Virus record (IMG/VR): IMGVR_UViG_3300045051_000754
Location: 1 to 23,821 of that record
DNA length: 23,821 nt
Direction: 5' to 3' (one strand)
Source of the DNA: a virus
Shown here: piece by piece, positions 1 through 5,480 of the stretch
How positions within the stretch are numbered: position 1 is the first letter of the stretch
How the letters are laid out: each line of letters opens with the position of its first letter
Position numbers and translations under genes: made by a program
Notes under the pieces: model-generated
Databases searched by the model: none
Told to the model about the DNA's origin: nothing
The model's input: the letters and a program-made list of their open reading frames with translations, nothing else

Positions 1-4
1 CGTC

Positions 5-442
5 GTGTACCGTCACACGGTCCCGGGGATACGATCCTACAAGGAGAGCGAGGCTGTTCTCTGGAACGCTCTGGCGAAGAAGACGTTCCGTGTCGTGGTC
101 CTCCCGTTCTCCGTGGTCCATCAGATGTACGGAATCTGCGGGGACGCGAAGTATCATCCGCTCGTGAAGCGCTACGACAACCCGAGGGGGCAAGACACGG
201 GGTACAACTGCGCGCGGGTCCGCTCCCCCACGGTGAACGCCTTTCTCGACAACCCCCACGTCTCCCTCGCCGCTCTGGGGCTGGACCCGGAGCGCTATCG
301 CTGGCGGGTAGGAGAGACGCCCGGCGTGATCGTGGACGGGATACGGGTCGGGGGCATCCCGTTCGCGTGGATCCAGGACGCGGACCACGCCGAGTGGGCC
401 TCCCGGTTCGTGGAGGAGTTCCATCGGGACGTCCCCTTCTAG
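5..442 (+). CDS. Hypothetical protein, possibly cut at its 5' end
   Basis: I do not recognise this protein of at least 145 residues. The frame is open to the window edge; GTG at 5 is the first start-like codon but no ribosome binding site can be judged, so the true start may lie outside. The sequence looks globular, with no membrane segment and no obvious catalytic motif. Residues VVVLPFSVVHQMYGICGD near position 30 suggest a hydrophobic strand followed by a small loop, and the C-terminus is rich in aromatic and acidic residues. It is followed after 51 bases by the recombination genes and reads in the same direction, so it may belong to the early gene block. Its function is unknown. Confidence 0.6.
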   Translation: MYRHTVPGIRSYKESEAVLWNALAKKTFRVVVLPFSVVHQMYGICGDAKYHPLVKRYDNPRGQDTGYNCARVRSPTVNAFLDNPHVSLAALGLDPERYRWRVGETPGVIVDGIRVGGIPFAWIQDADHAEWASRFVEEFHRDVPF

Positions 443-451
443 GCTCGGGGC

Positions 452-457
452 TATAAT
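452..457 (+). promoter_or_regulatory. Possible sigma70-type -10 box (TATAAT)
   Basis: A perfect TATAAT lies in the 51-base gap before the gene at 494, inside the 12-mer GGCTATAATGGG. The same 12-mer recurs at 5209-5220, also at a gene junction. Such an AT-rich hexamer stands out in this GC-rich DNA. No good -35 hexamer is seen 16-18 bases upstream, so the promoter call is tentative. It would start a transcript for the recombination genes. Confidence 0.4.
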
Positions 458-493
458 GGGGGAGTCCATACTTCTGAACGGAGGAAGCGAGAG

Positions 494-1030
494 ATGAGAC
501 AGAGAAGGAAGGAACCGGAGCGAGAGCCTTCCGGGAGCGAGACACCGGACTTCGCCGCGGACATGGAGATCGACTTGGACGCGCTGGACCGGGAGTGGTG
601 GCGACAGCCTCAGCTCTACGCACGGTACGCCAGGCTCTCCGCCGGGGCGACGGCGCGGGCGAAGCGGGCGGAGGAGCGGGTGAAGCAGGTACGCTCCGAG
701 CTGATCCTCCACTTCCTCTCCGAGACCTCCTCCAAGCCTACCGACAAGATCCTGGAGGCCATGTACCGGACGCACCCGGAGCACCTGGCGGTGAAGGAGG
801 AGTGGCTGGCGGCGACGGAGGAGGCGGACGCCTACCAGCAGGCGCTCTGGGCGCTCGGGCACCGGAAGGACGCACTGGAGAACACCACGCGACTCTTCCT
901 GGCCCAGTACTTCGCCGGCTCCTCCCCGCTCCCCCACGACCTCTCGTTCATGCGGGAGCGCGTGGCGGAGGACCGGGGGGAGGCGTTCCGGGAGAAGCTG
1001 GCCGACCGCCAGGCGAGGAGGCGGACGTGA
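494..1030 (+). CDS. Hypothetical helical protein, possible UvsY-like recombination mediator
   Basis: This 178-residue protein starts at ATG 494 behind GGAGGAA. An acidic stretch (about residues 20-35) is followed by WWRQPQLYARYARL, and the rest is helical and charged (about 40-150). It ends in a motif ALENTTRLFLAQYFAG, about residues 127-142. UvsY-like mediators of T4-type phages (about 140 residues) share this layout: an acidic N-terminus, a P-x-L-x-x-x-Y motif, a long helix and a final helix before a short tail. The neighbourhood supports the idea, since a gp32-like single-strand binding protein and a RecA/UvsX-like recombinase follow. UvsY loads the recombinase onto single-stranded DNA coated by gp32. 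The similarity is only by pattern; it could be another phage helical protein. It overlaps the next gene by the GTGA junction. Confidence 0.35.
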   Translation: MRQRRKEPEREPSGSETPDFAADMEIDLDALDREWWRQPQLYARYARLSAGATARAKRAEERVKQVRSELILHFLSETSSKPTDKILEAMYRTHPEHLAVKEEWLAATEEADAYQQALWALGHRKDALENTTRLFLAQYFAGSSPLPHDLSFMRERVAEDRGEAFREKLADRQARRRT

Positions 1031-1236
1031 CCCCGGACTGGGGACGGGTAGCCTGGGCGCTCCTCGCGTTCGTCGGCCTCTTCGCCGTCGCGCCCGTCCT
1101 CCTCGGGGTCCTCGCCGGCTCCGTCGCTTACGCCGTCTACCGACAGAAGGAGACACACATCGCAAGGCTACATGCAATCATGCTCGCCGTCGGGAGGATC
1201 CGACGGCACCACGCCAAAGAGGAGGAAGCGGAATGA
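1027..1236 (+). CDS. Small single-pass membrane protein
   Basis: This 69-residue protein starts at GTG 1027, overlapping the upstream stop as GTGA, and its own stop overlaps the next ATG as ATGA. Residues about 8-34 (WALLAFVGLFAVAPVLLGVL and following) form one long hydrophobic segment. The remaining C-terminal part is basic then acidic (RIRRHHAKEEEAE), so the tail probably faces the cytoplasm. It is coupled in translation to the neighbouring recombination genes. I do not recognise a family. A membrane protein in a recombination operon might tether DNA or act on the host, but nothing in the sequence shows this. Confidence 0.6.
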   Translation: MTPDWGRVAWALLAFVGLFAVAPVLLGVLAGSVAYAVYRQKETHIARLHAIMLAVGRIRRHHAKEEEAE

Positions 1237-2597
1237 GGACGAGAGGCGGACGCGGGGGAGAGGATCGGAGGAGCGCGTGGAGGGAGACGCGCGAGGAGCA
1301 GCAGAAGGAGCGCGGCGGGGACTGGCCCGTCAAGATCCCGGAGGGGGTCGAGCTCTACAAGCGGGAGCGGAAGGGCACGGCGTACCTGAAGCTCGTCACC
1401 TATCCGCGGAAGGACGAGAACCATCCGGATCACCGGCTGGGGGACGAGATGTTCCGCCGGCCGTACTCGGTCCACAAGAACCTCGGGCCGGAGAACCGAA
1501 GCGCCGTCTGCCCGAAGGGGACGTACGGGAAGCGCTGCCCCGTGTGCGAGGAGAAGGAGCGGGCGCGGGCGCGGTACGACAGGGACGACGAGGAGGGGAA
1601 GAAGGTCATCGGGGCGCTCTCCGCCTCCAACCGGGCTCTCTACCTCTGCGTGGACGTGGAGGACGACCTAAAGAAGCTCCTCCTCCTCGACCAGCCGAAC
1701 TCGATGAGCAAGGGCCCCGGGTTCGGCCGCCTACTGGAGGACGAGATCGATGAGCAGGACGCGTCGGAGCCCTTCCCCTGGGACGAGGACGGCCCGATCC
1801 TGAAGGTCCGGTTCGGGGAGGACTCGTTCAACAAGCACGCGTTCTACCCGGCGCAGAAGGTGGACCTGGAGGACGCGGAGAAGGGGCAGCGCGTGGACTT
1901 CTCGAAGCTCGGGGAGGTCCCCTCGCTGGACGACTGCCTGAACCTCCTCTCCTACGAGGCCCTGGAGCGCCTGATGATGGGTGCGGACGAGGAGGACGAG
2001 GAGAAGCCCAAGCGAAGGGAGGAGCAGGAAGAGGAGGAGAAGCCCCGCTCCCGCCGCCAGAAGGCCGAGGAGGAGCCAGAGCCTGAGAAGCCCCGCGGCA
2101 GGTCCCGCAAGCCGGAGCCGGAACCCGAGCCGGAGCCTCCGGAGGACGAGGGGCCGGACGTGGACCGGATCAGGGAGGCCCTGGACGAGATCGCCGACGC
2201 GGACCACGACGACATCGCAGCGCTGGCGGAGGAGTTCAACGTCGAGCTGGACGCGGGCGACCTGAAGGCCAGCAAGAAGGGGGACAAGAACGCGCGGAAG
2301 TCCCTCCGGAAGGAACTCAGGGAGGCGCTGGAGGAGATGCTGGAAGGGGACGACGAGCCGGAACCGGAGCCCGAACCGGAGAAACAGAAGGCCGGTCGGA
2401 CGCGCGGGAAGGCCCCCGACCCGGAGCCGGAGAAGCCCGCCGGGAAGAAAGGGAAAGCGTCCGCGTCCACCGGGGACTGCCCCCACGGCCACGAGTTCGG
2501 GGAGGACACGGACGAGAAGCCGGAGTGCAAGAAATGCGACGTCTGGGAGCGGTGCGCGGACGAGCAGGACGCGCGGAAGGCTACCAAGAAGAAGTAA
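1233..2597 (+). CDS. gp32-like single-stranded DNA-binding protein with long acidic tail
   Basis: This 454-residue protein coats single-stranded DNA during replication and recombination. Residues H81, C93, C102 and C105 (HKNLGP, then CPKGTYGKRCPVC) form an H-x11-C-x8-C-x2-C set. It closely matches the zinc ligands of T4 gp32 (H64, C77, C87, C90). The N-terminus is basic, as expected for the cooperativity segment, and the core OB-fold spans roughly 30-250. T4 gp32 has about 300 residues; here about 200 more follow. They contain two low-complexity runs of PEPEPEPE type with basic patches, a small helical region at about 308-365, and a second Cys/His cluster (C416, H420, C432, C435, C441). Acidic tails of such proteins bind partner proteins. 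Start ATG 1233 overlaps the upstream stop and has GGAGGAA before it. Confidence 0.8.
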   Translation: MRTRGGRGGEDRRSAWRETREEQQKERGGDWPVKIPEGVELYKRERKGTAYLKLVTYPRKDENHPDHRLGDEMFRRPYSVHKNLGPENRSAVCPKGTYGKRCPVCEEKERARARYDRDDEEGKKVIGALSASNRALYLCVDVEDDLKKLLLLDQPNSMSKGPGFGRLLEDEIDEQDASEPFPWDEDGPILKVRFGEDSFNKHAFYPAQKVDLEDAEKGQRVDFSKLGEVPSLDDCLNLLSYEALERLMMGADEEDEEKPKRREEQEEEEKPRSRRQKAEEEPEPEKPRGRSRKPEPEPEPEPPEDEGPDVDRIREALDEIADADHDDIAALAEEFNVELDAGDLKASKKGDKNARKSLRKELREALEEMLEGDDEPEPEPEPEKQKAGRTRGKAPDPEPEKPAGKKGKASASTGDCPHGHEFGEDTDEKPECKKCDVWERCADEQDARKATKKK

Positions 2598-2614
2598 CCG
2601 CTGGTAGGTAGGAC

Positions 2615-2682
2615 GTGAGGGGCCGAGGGACCGTTCGAGGTCCTCTTTAGCTACGGAGCGCCGAGACGCTTCGGCCCCTCAC
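2615..2682. promoter_or_regulatory. Structured intergenic element with 12-bp outer stem and two inner hairpins
   Basis: Between the single-strand binding gene and the next gene lie 115 noncoding bases. GTGAGGGGCCGA at 2615-2626 is perfectly complementary to TCGGCCCCTCAC at 2671-2682. Inside the loop GGACC 2628-2632 pairs with GGTCC 2639-2643, and AGCG 2657-2660 with CGCT 2667-2670. Together they could form a three-way junction of 68 bases. There is no T tract after it, so it is not a standard intrinsic terminator. It could be an RNA regulating the operon, a processing site or a protein-binding DNA site. The 12-mer CGAGGTCCTCTT at 2636-2647 recurs in the gap at 4101-4112. Confidence 0.5.
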
Positions 2683-2712
2683 TCAAGCCGATCAGCCCCA
2701 CGGGAGGAAGTG

Positions 2713-2937
2713 ATGACGACGGAAGAGAGACTGCCGAGAATGCTGGTGCTCCAGGAGGCTAACGACCGGATGGAGAAGCTCGGGCTCCCGAAAAGACCGG
2801 AGATCACCCTTATCAACTGGATCCAGCGCTACCACCTCGGGCACAAGGTCGGCGGGCAGTGGGTCTTCCGGGAGGACCGCTTCGAGAAGTTCCTCCTCGG
2901 GGAGTACGAGAAGGAGGCCTCCCGTGGCGAGAACTAA
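2713..2937 (+). CDS. Small helix-turn-helix (excisionase/MerR-like) DNA-binding protein
   Basis: This 74-residue protein starts at ATG 2713, five bases after GGAGG; a GTG at 2710 is too close to that site. The sequence reads as a winged helix of the HTH_17/excisionase type. A helix LVLQEANDRMEKLG is followed by a recognition region ITLINWIQRYHLGHKV and a wing GGQWVFREDRFEKFL. Proteins of this kind bind short DNA sites and serve as excisionases, repressors or architectural factors. It overlaps the recombinase start by 14 bases. Position directly after the structured element at 2615-2682 makes that element a possible target, which is inference only. Confidence 0.6.
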   Translation: MTTEERLPRMLVLQEANDRMEKLGLPKRPEITLINWIQRYHLGHKVGGQWVFREDRFEKFLLGEYEKEASRGEN

Positions 2938-4069
2938 CGTGCCGGGGGGTCCCGCCCCCATCGCGGAGCAGGTCCGGCGGAGGTCCCGGGAGCCGGCGGA
3001 GGAGAGGAAGGAGCGGGACGAGGTCCCCTCCAGCGTGGACCCGGAGACGCTCATCCCCACGGGCTCCACCATGCTGGACCTCGCCCTCTCTGATCACGCG
3101 GAGGGCGGATACCAAATGGGGCGGATCGACCTCCTCATCGGCAACTCGGACTCCGGGAAGACCGTCCTGGCCCTGACGGAGTTCGCCGAGTGCGCGACGC
3201 GGAGGCGCTTCGACGACTACCGCTTCATCGGGGACTGGGTAGAGACGAACTCCGGGATCGACATCCCCCGCCTCCTCGGCCGGAAGGTTGCCGGGCGGAT
3301 CGAGCCCCCGCGAGAGGACGAGGACGGGGAGCCGCTCTACAGCGACACGATCCAGGACTTCCACGACAACGTGATCCGCGCCTTGGAGGACGGAAGGCCA
3401 TTCCTCTACATCGTCGACAGCGTGGACGCCCTCTCCTCCGAGGAGGAGCAGGAAAAGCTAGAGGAGCAGCGGGAAGCCCGGGAGAAGGAGAAGGAAGTCA
3501 AGGGGACCTTTGGCGGGGAGAAGCCAAAGGTGGCAGGGCAGCTCCTCCGGAACGTGAAGAAGCGGATCAGGGACTCCCGGAGCCACGTCCTCTGCATCTT
3601 CCAGACGCGGGACAATATCGGGGCCATGCCGGGACAGTCGAAGCAGCGGTACAGCGGGGGAAGGGCCTGGAAGTTCTACGCGCAACACGAGGTCTGGCTG
3701 AAGTCCGTCGGGCAGCACGTAGACAAGAAGACGCGGCTGAAGACCGGCGTGAAGTCTGAGGCCGACGTCACGAAGAACCACCTGACCGGGAAGAAGCGGA
3801 GCGCCGCGTTCGACATCTTCTACGACTACGGCGTTGACACGCTCGGCGGGGAGGTGGACTTCCTCGTGGAGGCGGGCATCATCCGGAAGGCCGGGGCATA
3901 TCTGGACCCCCGGGGGCTAGCCGGGATGGAAGAACGCCTCTACCGGGAAGACCTCATCCGTGTGATCGAGCGGGACGGGCTGGAGCGCCGCGTCCGCCGG
4001 GCCGTCCAGCAGGCGTGGCACGAGCGGGAGGAGTCCATCAAGCTGGGGCGGAAGCCCCGCTTCGAGTAG
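2924..4069 (+). CDS. RecA/UvsX-like DNA strand-exchange recombinase
   Basis: This 381-residue ATPase would form filaments on single-stranded DNA and pair it with homologous duplex. The Walker A motif GNSDSGKT is at 73-80 and the Walker B strand FLYIVDSVDAL at 160-170. The sequence before Walker A (PTGSTMLDLALSD, then GGYQMGRIDLLIG) is the usual RecA-core lead-in. Residues 170-195 are a charged linker where RecA has its L1 loop region, and LCIFQTRDNIG (about 222-232) fits the strand leading into L2. The C-terminal 100 residues are divergent. Length is close to T4 UvsX (about 390). Start GTG 2924 follows AAGGAGG and lies inside the upstream gene. With the neighbouring gp32-like protein it makes a T4-type recombination set. 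Overall RecA-superfamily assignment is secure; UvsX role is inferred. Confidence 0.82.
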   Translation: MARTNVPGGPAPIAEQVRRRSREPAEERKERDEVPSSVDPETLIPTGSTMLDLALSDHAEGGYQMGRIDLLIGNSDSGKTVLALTEFAECATRRRFDDYRFIGDWVETNSGIDIPRLLGRKVAGRIEPPREDEDGEPLYSDTIQDFHDNVIRALEDGRPFLYIVDSVDALSSEEEQEKLEEQREAREKEKEVKGTFGGEKPKVAGQLLRNVKKRIRDSRSHVLCIFQTRDNIGAMPGQSKQRYSGGRAWKFYAQHEVWLKSVGQHVDKKTRLKTGVKSEADVTKNHLTGKKRSAAFDIFYDYGVDTLGGEVDFLVEAGIIRKAGAYLDPRGLAGMEERLYREDLIRVIERDGLERRVRRAVQQAWHEREESIKLGRKPRFE

Positions 4070-4273
4070 AGCAAATCTGGGGCGAAGGGTTCACCGACAA
4101 CGAGGTCCTCTTGAGGACCGAACGCTGGAGGTGGTGGAGGCCCAGAGCCCCCGTCCTTTTCTGACACCCCCCGGCCCCGCGTCCCACACCAGTGGGGTCG
4201 TCCTAGCGGCGGGATACCGGAGTGGCGCGGTGCCGCTCGGCCGGGGGAACTTTCTCGGAAGGAGGAACGAGGC
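4070..4273. promoter_or_regulatory. 204-base noncoding stretch with several inverted repeats
   Basis: No gene is supported here. TCTGGG 4076-4081 pairs with CCCAGA 4141-4146 and encloses a perfect hairpin GGTCCTC 4104-4110 / GAGGACC 4113-4119, with GTTC/GAAC flanking it. A short TTTT run at 4157-4160 follows, so this part may end transcription after the recombinase. Downstream are hairpins CCCAC 4183-4187 / GTGGG 4192-4196 and GAGTGGC 4220-4226 / GCCGCTC 4232-4238, the latter with one G-T pair. They lie in the leader of the gene at 4274. GGAAGGAGG at 4258-4266 is the ribosome binding site of that gene. No clear promoter is seen. Confidence 0.45.
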
Positions 4274-4483
4274 ATGGAGTACGTCAGCGTCAGCGGGATC
4301 GTGAAGGCGGCGACGGCCAAGGCCGTGCTCGTGGAGGTGAACGAGGTGGACGGCTCCCCGTTCGACGGGGAGGAGGTCTGGTTTCCCCTCTCCCAGTGTG
4401 AGGACCTGGAGGGTAGCGAGAAGGGGGACGAGGTGGAGTTCGACTGCCCCGAGTGGCTCGCGGAAGAGAAGGAACTGGCGTGA
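4274..4483 (+). CDS. Small acidic beta-rich protein of unknown function
   Basis: This 69-residue protein starts at ATG 4274 behind a strong GGAAGGAGG site. It looks like a small beta barrel: strands YVSVSGIVKAA, KAVLVEVN, EVWFPLSQ and DEVEFDC alternate with turns. It then ends in a short acidic helix PEWLAEEKEL. Small phage proteins with a W-F/I-P-x-S motif and a WLAEEKGL-like end are common next to recombination genes, but I know of no assigned role. An OB or SH3-like fold is a guess from the strand pattern. It overlaps the next gene at a GTGA junction. Confidence 0.6.
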   Translation: MEYVSVSGIVKAATAKAVLVEVNEVDGSPFDGEEVWFPLSQCEDLEGSEKGDEVEFDCPEWLAEEKELA

Positions 4484-4653
4484 GGCCCCTCCGCGTGGTC
4501 CTCCGCTTCCCGTCCCTCCGGCGTCCCCGCTTCCGGCTCCCCGTTGCGTGGATGGAGCAGATCCGGGACCTCAACCGGAGCCGCGAGCCCACCCCCGAAG
4601 ACCTCCGGGCGTACGCGGAGAGGCTCTCCCCTGTTGGCCAAGCGAAGGGGTAG
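4480..4653 (+). CDS. Small arginine-rich hypothetical protein
   Basis: A 57-residue reading frame starts at GTG 4480, overlapping the upstream stop as GTGA, with AAGGAA about 6 bases before. The first 25 residues are strongly basic (MRPLRVVLRFPSLRRPRFR). The rest, EQIRDLNRSREPTPEDLRAYAERL, looks like one or two helices. The basic end might touch nucleic acid. No family is recognised. Its call rests on the coupled start, and it may be only marginally real. Confidence 0.4.
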   Translation: MRPLRVVLRFPSLRRPRFRLPVAWMEQIRDLNRSREPTPEDLRAYAERLSPVGQAKG

Positions 4654-4882
4654 CTGGAGACCCTCCCGCGCCGAGCGTCCCTCCTCCGAACCAGGGGTGG
4701 GCTGGTGCCGTCACTGCAAGGACGTGTTCATCTGGGGGCGGGAGCTAGCCGACCGGCTCTGCCCCACCTGCCGAGCCCGAAGGGAGAAGCGACGTGCCGA
4801 GGACGAACAAGCCCAGCGCCAAACCGGGGAAGGTGAAAGGGGAACAGCGGATCACGCGCTCCGCCGGGAAGGCGAAGGGTAG
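4634..4882 (+). CDS. Small zinc-ribbon protein overlapping the nuclease gene
   Basis: An 82-residue frame with the best start at TTG 4634; GGAGAGG lies about 9 bases upstream, and a GTG at 4697 is the alternative. Residues about 25-46 read CRHCKDVFIWGRELADRLCP followed by TC, a C-x2-C-x15-C-x2-C zinc ribbon. A basic, charged tail follows (ARREKRRAED). The last 89 bases overlap the start of the nuclease gene in another frame. Zinc ribbons of this size bind nucleic acid or proteins; the role here is unknown. The four cysteines argue that the frame is used, but the start is uncertain. Confidence 0.45.
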   Translation: MAKRRGSWRPSRAERPSSEPGVGWCRHCKDVFIWGRELADRLCPTCRARREKRRAEDEQAQRQTGEGERGTADHALRREGEG

Positions 4883-5216
4883 GCGCCTCCAGCAGTGGTG
4901 CTGCGAGCGGATCAGCCTCCTCCTCGATCTCCCCTGGGGGAAGGACGAAGGGATCGCCTCCCGGGAGATGGGGCAGAGCGGGACGGACGTCCGCCTGGTG
5001 GGGGAGGCCGCGCGGCGCTTCCCGTTCAGCGTCGAGTGCAAGGCACAGGAGAGCTGGAGTATCCCCGGCTGGATCGCCCAGGCGCGGGAGAACCAGGCGG
5101 AAGGGACGCGCTGGCTTCTCGTCTGCAAGCGGAACCGGGAGGAGCCCGTCGTGGTGATGGATGCTCGGGAATTCTTCCGCATGATCCGCCCACTTGTGAA
5201 GAACGGGAGGCTATAA
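4794..5216 (+). CDS. PD-(D/E)XK nuclease, Holliday junction resolvase-like
   Basis: This 140-residue protein starts at GTG 4794 behind AAGGGAG. Its basic N-terminus (about 1-31) leads into RLQQWCCERI, then a conserved block QSGTDVRL with D65 and FPFSVECKAQ with E81 and K83. This D...ExK layout is the active site of PD-(D/E)XK nucleases, which bind Mg2+ and cut phosphodiester bonds. The next part, SWSIPGWIAQARENQ followed by WLLVCKR, fits the core strand and helix seen in phage resolvase-like enzymes. In this gene block, after a recombinase, resolving branched recombination or replication intermediates is the natural role. An RNA or single-strand specific nuclease is possible. Confidence 0.65.
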   Translation: MPRTNKPSAKPGKVKGEQRITRSAGKAKGRRLQQWCCERISLLLDLPWGKDEGIASREMGQSGTDVRLVGEAARRFPFSVECKAQESWSIPGWIAQARENQAEGTRWLLVCKRNREEPVVVMDAREFFRMIRPLVKNGRL

Positions 5217-5217
5217 T
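5212..5217 (+). promoter_or_regulatory. Possible second -10 box (TATAAT) at a gene junction
   Basis: TATAAT at 5212-5217 overlaps the stop codon of the nuclease gene and lies inside GGCTATAATGGG, identical over 12 bases to 449-460. Initiation here would give a transcript for the SbcCD block. A TTGTGA at 5194-5199 is only 12 bases upstream, too close for a normal -35, so the promoter is uncertain. Confidence 0.35.
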
Positions 5218-5253
5218 GGGAAGGAACGCGAACCCCTAGTAGGAGCAAGGCTG

Positions 5254-5391
5254 ATGACCTTCCGATCCTTCCTCTATGCGCTCGCTCGGTTCCTCGGGGA
5301 CGTCAGCGCGGTCCGACGCGGGCGCGTGGGTCAGCGGATCAAGAACCGGATCGCCGGCAGGGTCACGGCGAGACTGCTGCGGAGGCTATGA
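5254..5391 (+). CDS. Small basic conserved hypothetical protein
   Basis: This 45-residue protein starts at ATG 5254 with TAGGAG about nine bases before. It is almost entirely a basic amphipathic helix: FLYALARFLGDVSAVRRGRV followed by GQRIKNRIAGRVTARLLRRL. Short proteins of this pattern, with LARxLGDxxAxRRGRVGxR then a repeat of RxxGRxTxRLLR, occur in many bacterial and phage genomes and have no assigned function as far as I know. Its stop is nested with the start of the next tiny gene in ATGATGA. Confidence 0.6.
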   Translation: MTFRSFLYALARFLGDVSAVRRGRVGQRIKNRIAGRVTARLLRRL

Positions 5392-5480
5392 TGATCTGGA
5401 TACTTTCCGGGGCACTTGCCATGATTATCCTCTGCCTATTCATCTACGTAAAGTGGATCAAGGACTATAGCCCATGGTAG
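5391..5480 (+). CDS. Tiny single-pass membrane protein
   Basis: This 29-residue frame starts at ATG 5391, five bases after GGAGG at 5381-5385; an ATG at 5388 is too close to that site. About residues 2-20 are hydrophobic (WILSGALAMIILCLFIYV), followed by KWIKDYSPW. It would be a single transmembrane helix with a short positively charged end. Its stop overlaps the SbcC N-half start by seven bases. No function can be assigned; the good ribosome site and tight packing support that it is translated. Confidence 0.5.
   Translation: MIWILSGALAMIILCLFIYVKWIKDYSPW

Noticed and set aside
1731-2492. 253-codon minus-strand frame over the acidic tail of the single-strand binding gene
   Set aside because: It is the mirror of Glu/Pro-rich codons, giving a Leu/Arg-rich low-complexity product with no start signal.
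2615-2682. Resemblance of the structured element to a tRNA (loop with TTCGA and a 5-bp stem)
   Set aside because: The outer stem has 12 bp instead of 7, the TTCGA loop is on the wrong side with six instead of seven bases, and no anticodon arm can be drawn.
5276-5470. 64-codon plus-strand frame between the nuclease and SbcC genes
   Set aside because: It overlaps two better small frames (5254-5391 and 5391-5480) that have ribosome sites and sensible helix or membrane patterns; this one has neither.
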